A stretch of DNA of 13,709 nt, taken from assembly GCA_022564695.1 (NCBI GenBank), contig JADFKX010000042.1, forward strand, positions 1 to 13,709, read 5' to 3'. The position numbers were made by a program, and so were the translations under genes. Within the stretch, counting starts at the first letter, position 1. Each line of letters begins with the position of its first letter. A model generated the notes under the pieces. It did no database searches and had not been told where the DNA came from. It saw nothing but the letters and a program-made list of their open reading frames with translations. Positions 11,264-13,709 of this stretch are shown here, in pieces. Source of the DNA: Chloroflexota bacterium. Its GTDB lineage: Bacteria; Chloroflexota; Dehalococcoidia; SM23-28-2; RBG-16-64-32.

Positions 11264-13218
11264 ACTGGGGCGGATCCATGGCCGGTGGCTGGAGCCATCA
11301 GACCTCCGCGACCTCCGCCGGGCGGCCCGGTGGCGGCCTGAAGCGCAGCGTCGACGGCTGGGACGACGAGGAGCTGGGCAAGCCGTACGACCACTCCGTT
11401 ATAGTGCGGCTGCTCCCCTACCTCAGGCCGTACCGAGGGCGGGTGGCGCTGGCCATCCTGGGCCTGCTGGTGTTCGCGGCCGCCTCCAGCTCCCAGCCGT
11501 TCCTCATCGCCATCGCCATCGATGAGTTCGTTCCCTCCGGGAACATCGCCGGCCTGAACGCCATCGGCGCCGCCCTCGTCGGCCTAGCCCTCATCAGCTG
11601 GGCAGGCCAGTGGCTGCAGCAGACGCAGACCGCCTTCATCGGCCACAATGTCCTGCTCACCCTGCGCACCAGCATGTTCAACCACATCCAGAAGCTCTCC
11701 CTCAGCTTCCTGGACCGCACTGAGGTGGGGCGCGTAATGTCCCGCGTCCAGAACGACGTCACCGTACTCCAAGAGCTGCTCACCACCGGCTTCCTTACCA
11801 TCCTCGCCGACTTCGCCGGCCTGGGTCTCGTCGTCTTCTTCCTTCTGTACCTGGACGTGGAACTGGCCCTCATCACCTTCACCGTCATACCCGTCCTCAT
11901 CCTGGCGATGGCGTTGTGGCAGTCCCGCGCCCGCCGCGCCTTCGTCCGCGTCCGACAGGCGATAGCCGTCGTGAACGCCAACCTCCAGGAGAACGTCTCC
12001 GGCGTGCGCGTCGTCCAGAGCCTCTCCCGTGAGGGGGAGAACATCCGCCGCTTCGATCAGGTGAACGCCGACAACTGGAGCGCCAACGTGGAGGCCGGCC
12101 GGCTGACCGCCGCCGTCATGCCCGTGATGGAGCTGATGGTCGCCGCCGCCACCGCCCTCGTCGTCATCTTCGGCGGCATGAGAGTCCTGGATGGCTCCCT
12201 CGGCGTCGGCGTCGTCATCGCCTTCGCCCTCTACGTCCAGCGCTTCTTCGACCCCATCCGTGACCTCGTCCTCCAGTACACCCAGCTCCAGCGGGCGATG
12301 GCCGGCGGCCAGCGCATCTTCGAAGTCCTCGATACCAAGCCTGAGATCGTCGATGCGCCCGACGCCGTAGAGCTCCCCGACGCCCGCGGCGACGTGCCCG
12401 GCTGGGAGGTCACCTTTGACCACGTCCACTTCCAGTACCTCCCCGACGTTGAGGTCCTGCACGACATCGACCTGCGCGTCCGGCCCGGCGAGACACTTGC
12501 CATCGTCGGCCCCACCGGCGCTGGCAAGAGCACCCTTACCGCCCTCATCGCCCGCTTCTACGACGTCACCGAGGGCCGCCTCCTCATCGACGGCGTCGAC
12601 ATTCGCCACCTGAAGCGCGAGTCGCTGGCGCGAAGGATGGGCATCGTCTTCCAGGATGCGTTCCTGTTCTCCGGCAGCGTCCGCGATAACATCCTCTACG
12701 GCCGCCTGGAGGCTACTGAACAGGAGATCGTTGAGGCGGCGCGCACCGTCGGCGCCCACGACTTCATCAAGCGCCTGCCCCAGGGCTACGACACCGTCCT
12801 CCACGAGCGCGGCCAGAACCTCTCCCAGGGCCAGCGACAGCTCATCGCCTTCGCCCGCGCCGTCCTCGCCGACCCCCGCATCCTCATCCTGGACGAGGCC
12901 ACCGCCAACGTGGACACCCGCACGGAGGTCGTCATCCAGCGCGCCCTCAAGCGGCTGCTCAAGGGCCGCACCTCCTTCGTCATCGCCCACCGGATGTCCA
13001 CCATACGCGGCGCCGACCGGGTGGTGGTGATGGACGGCGGCCGCATCGTGGAGATCGGCACCCACAAGGAGCTGCTGGCCCGCGACGGCCTCTACGCCCG
13101 CCTCTACCGCATGACCTACGAGCAGTCCCCTTCGACAGGCTCAGGGCAGGCCGAGTCCGGCGACGGCAACGGCCAGCGGCCCGGCGAGCCCTCCCCTAAG
13201 CCGCTACCGGCTGGCTAG
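11257..13218 (+). CDS. Heterodimeric ABC exporter subunit, catalytic half
   Basis: 653 residues. A Gly/Ser-rich cytoplasmic lead (1-45) is followed by a six-helix membrane domain (about 55-345) and an ATP-binding domain (about 385-625). Walker A GPTGAGKST (418-426), Walker B LILDEATANVD with catalytic E547, and switch H578 (VIAHR) are canonical, but the signature is LSQGQ (522-526). LSQGQ complements the Asp/Gln defects of ABC1: it would complete the degenerate site, while ABC1's LSGGQ completes the active one, the layout of TM287/288-type exporters. The start at 11257 keeps the 2-nt relation to the ABC1 stop via the 13-bp repeat; an ATG at 11278 is an alternative. The C-terminal tail (SPSTGSGQAESGDGNGQ and on) is low-complexity and encoded partly by a dispersed palindromic repeat. 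Confidence 0.95.
   Translation: MGHWGGSMAGGWSHQTSATSAGRPGGGLKRSVDGWDDEELGKPYDHSVIVRLLPYLRPYRGRVALAILGLLVFAAASSSQPFLIAIAIDEFVPSGNIAGLNAIGAALVGLALISWAGQWLQQTQTAFIGHNVLLTLRTSMFNHIQKLSLSFLDRTEVGRVMSRVQNDVTVLQELLTTGFLTILADFAGLGLVVFFLLYLDVELALITFTVIPVLILAMALWQSRARRAFVRVRQAIAVVNANLQENVSGVRVVQSLSREGENIRRFDQVNADNWSANVEAGRLTAAVMPVMELMVAAATALVVIFGGMRVLDGSLGVGVVIAFALYVQRFFDPIRDLVLQYTQLQRAMAGGQRIFEVLDTKPEIVDAPDAVELPDARGDVPGWEVTFDHVHFQYLPDVEVLHDIDLRVRPGETLAIVGPTGAGKSTLTALIARFYDVTEGRLLIDGVDIRHLKRESLARRMGIVFQDAFLFSGSVRDNILYGRLEATEQEIVEAARTVGAHDFIKRLPQGYDTVLHERGQNLSQGQRQLIAFARAVLADPRILILDEATANVDTRTEVVIQRALKRLLKGRTSFVIAHRMSTIRGADRVVVMDGGRIVEIGTHKELLARDGLYARLYRMTYEQSPSTGSGQAESGDGNGQRPGEPSPKPLPAG
13128..13146. 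repeat. Palindromic repeat unit inside the ABC2 tail
   Basis: CCCT (13128-13131), an 11-nt loop TCGACAGGCTC, AGGG (13143-13146). Loop length and the TTCG...CTCAG framework match the reverse complement of the unit at 10878-10903, with a different stem pair. It is read in frame as SPSTGSGQ. Confidence 0.5.
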
Positions 13219-13240
13219 GGCAGAGCTAGGACAGTCTGCC
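13219..13240 (+). terminator. Hairpin after the ABC exporter operon
   Basis: GGCAGA (13219-13224), 10-nt loop, TCTGCC (13235-13240), directly after the ABC2 stop. It lacks a following T-run, so termination is uncertain. Confidence 0.3.
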
Positions 13241-13269
13241 GACACCTAGGCAAAGCACCCTCCCCTAAA

Positions 13270-13299
13270 TTGACAGCACGCTTCCCTGAAGTGTATTAA
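13270..13299 (+). promoter_or_regulatory. Consensus -35 promoter for the secreted-protein gene
   Basis: A perfect TTGACA (13270-13275), 18-bp spacer and TATTAA (13294-13299) preceded by TG. The predicted start near 13306 gives a leader of about 48 nt, including a small TTGTT/AACAA inverted repeat (13306-13323). The best -35 box in the window suggests strong expression. Confidence 0.6.
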
Positions 13300-13353
13300 T
13301 AGGACTTGTTCCGTCTCAAACAACGTATATTCAACTGAAAGGGAGGGCCACCG

Positions 13354-13709
13354 ATGTCTCGTTTTCTAAGACTACCTACGTATCTGGCGTTCGGGCTTCT
13401 GACTGCGCTGGCTATAACTGTTGCCGGCGTGCTGTTTGCCGGCGGCCTAGCCAAGTCGGCGGACGCCGCGGCGGGCGGGCCGGTCATCCTTGGGGGTGAC
13501 GATCTGACTGACCATGGGTCAATAAGTGGCGACACGCTGCAAGAGGGCTGGCTCTACATTAGGAAGGCCCTGGAGAACATCAACCCTAACGTACTCCGGC
13601 CCGGAAACGATAACAGTGTGGCGGTGTTGGGGTCTGCCGATTCCACGGCCACCGACGGTGACGCAGGCGCTGCCTACCACTTTGCCGCACCCCAGGCGGG
13701 GCTCGGCGT
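13354..13709 (+). CDS. Secreted protein, N-terminal part
   Basis: The first 118 codons are present and the gene runs off the window. ATG at 13354 has GGGAGG (13341-13346) 7 nt upstream. The N-terminus is a classic signal peptide: basic MSRFLRLPT, a hydrophobic core (about 10-33) and an Ala-rich cleavage region (SADAAAGG, likely cut near 38-40). The mature part begins GGPVILGGDDLTDHGSISG, then a helix-like EGWLYIRKALENINPNVL and VAVLGSADS with an Asp/Gly/Ala-rich stretch (TATDGDAGAAYHFAAP). The small-residue-rich, acidic composition and strong promoter fit an abundant exported or surface-layer-type protein. No enzyme motif is visible; function unknown. Confidence 0.75.
   Translation, partial: MSRFLRLPTYLAFGLLTALAITVAGVLFAGGLAKSADAAAGGPVILGGDDLTDHGSISGDTLQEGWLYIRKALENINPNVLRPGNDNSVAVLGSADSTATDGDAGAAYHFAAPQAGLG

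Noticed and set aside
11584..13065. 493-codon minus-strand open frame over ABC2
   Set aside because: Antisense to a well-defined ABC subunit; the translation is low-complexity (Asp, Gly, Val, Ala) without motifs.

Overview
The window is high-GC bacterial DNA, densely packed with short intergenic gaps, TTG and GTG starts beside ATG, and frequent TAG stops. Gene content suggests an organism breaking down fatty or other organic acids as CoA thioesters: two CaiB/BaiF (class III) CoA-transferases, two enoyl-CoA hydratases, an acyl-CoA ligase and the first codons of a luciferase-like flavin monooxygenase. This mix, with the kinds of dispersed palindromic repeats present, resembles Chloroflexota (Dehalococcoidia/SAR202-like lineages). 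That placement is inference from gene content and memory of such genomes; no rRNA or other phylogenetic marker is present.

Layout. (1) 1-2780, minus strand: two translationally coupled CoA-transferase genes, then the start of a luciferase-like monooxygenase with its own promoter just past the second CoA-transferase stop. (2) 2781-2893: divergent control region with three copies of a 7-bp half-site. (3) 2894-7088, plus strand: enoyl-CoA hydratase, two tandem paralogous small helical proteins separated by a cluster of three hairpins, a second hydratase with a shortened C-terminus, an acyl-CoA ligase and a small membrane protein. (4) 7085-8658, minus strand: a RimI-type acetyltransferase, a 27-codon remnant of a VOC/glyoxalase gene, an intact VOC gene and a small KOW/SH3-like protein. 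(5) 8659-8870: divergent gap with a second copy of the hairpin repeat and promoters for both sides. (6) 8871-13218, plus strand: the two halves of a heterodimeric ABC exporter, interrupted by a ~575-bp segment holding a GIY-YIG nuclease gene and palindromic repeats, flanked by a 13-bp direct repeat. (7) 13219-13709: a consensus-like promoter and the 5' end of a secreted protein gene that runs off the window.

How it works together. The ligase or the CoA-transferases would activate acids to CoA esters and the hydratases would hydrate the enoyl-CoA intermediates. The divergent operator may coordinate both arms. The ABC pair has the signature of an asymmetric exporter: ABC1 carries the degenerate Walker B/switch residues and ABC2 the degenerate signature motif.

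The most unusual material is the apparent insertion between the ABC genes. It couples a single-domain GIY-YIG nuclease to a palindromic repeat whose stems differ by compensatory changes between copies. Another copy of the same repeat type is read in frame within the C-terminal tail of ABC2.
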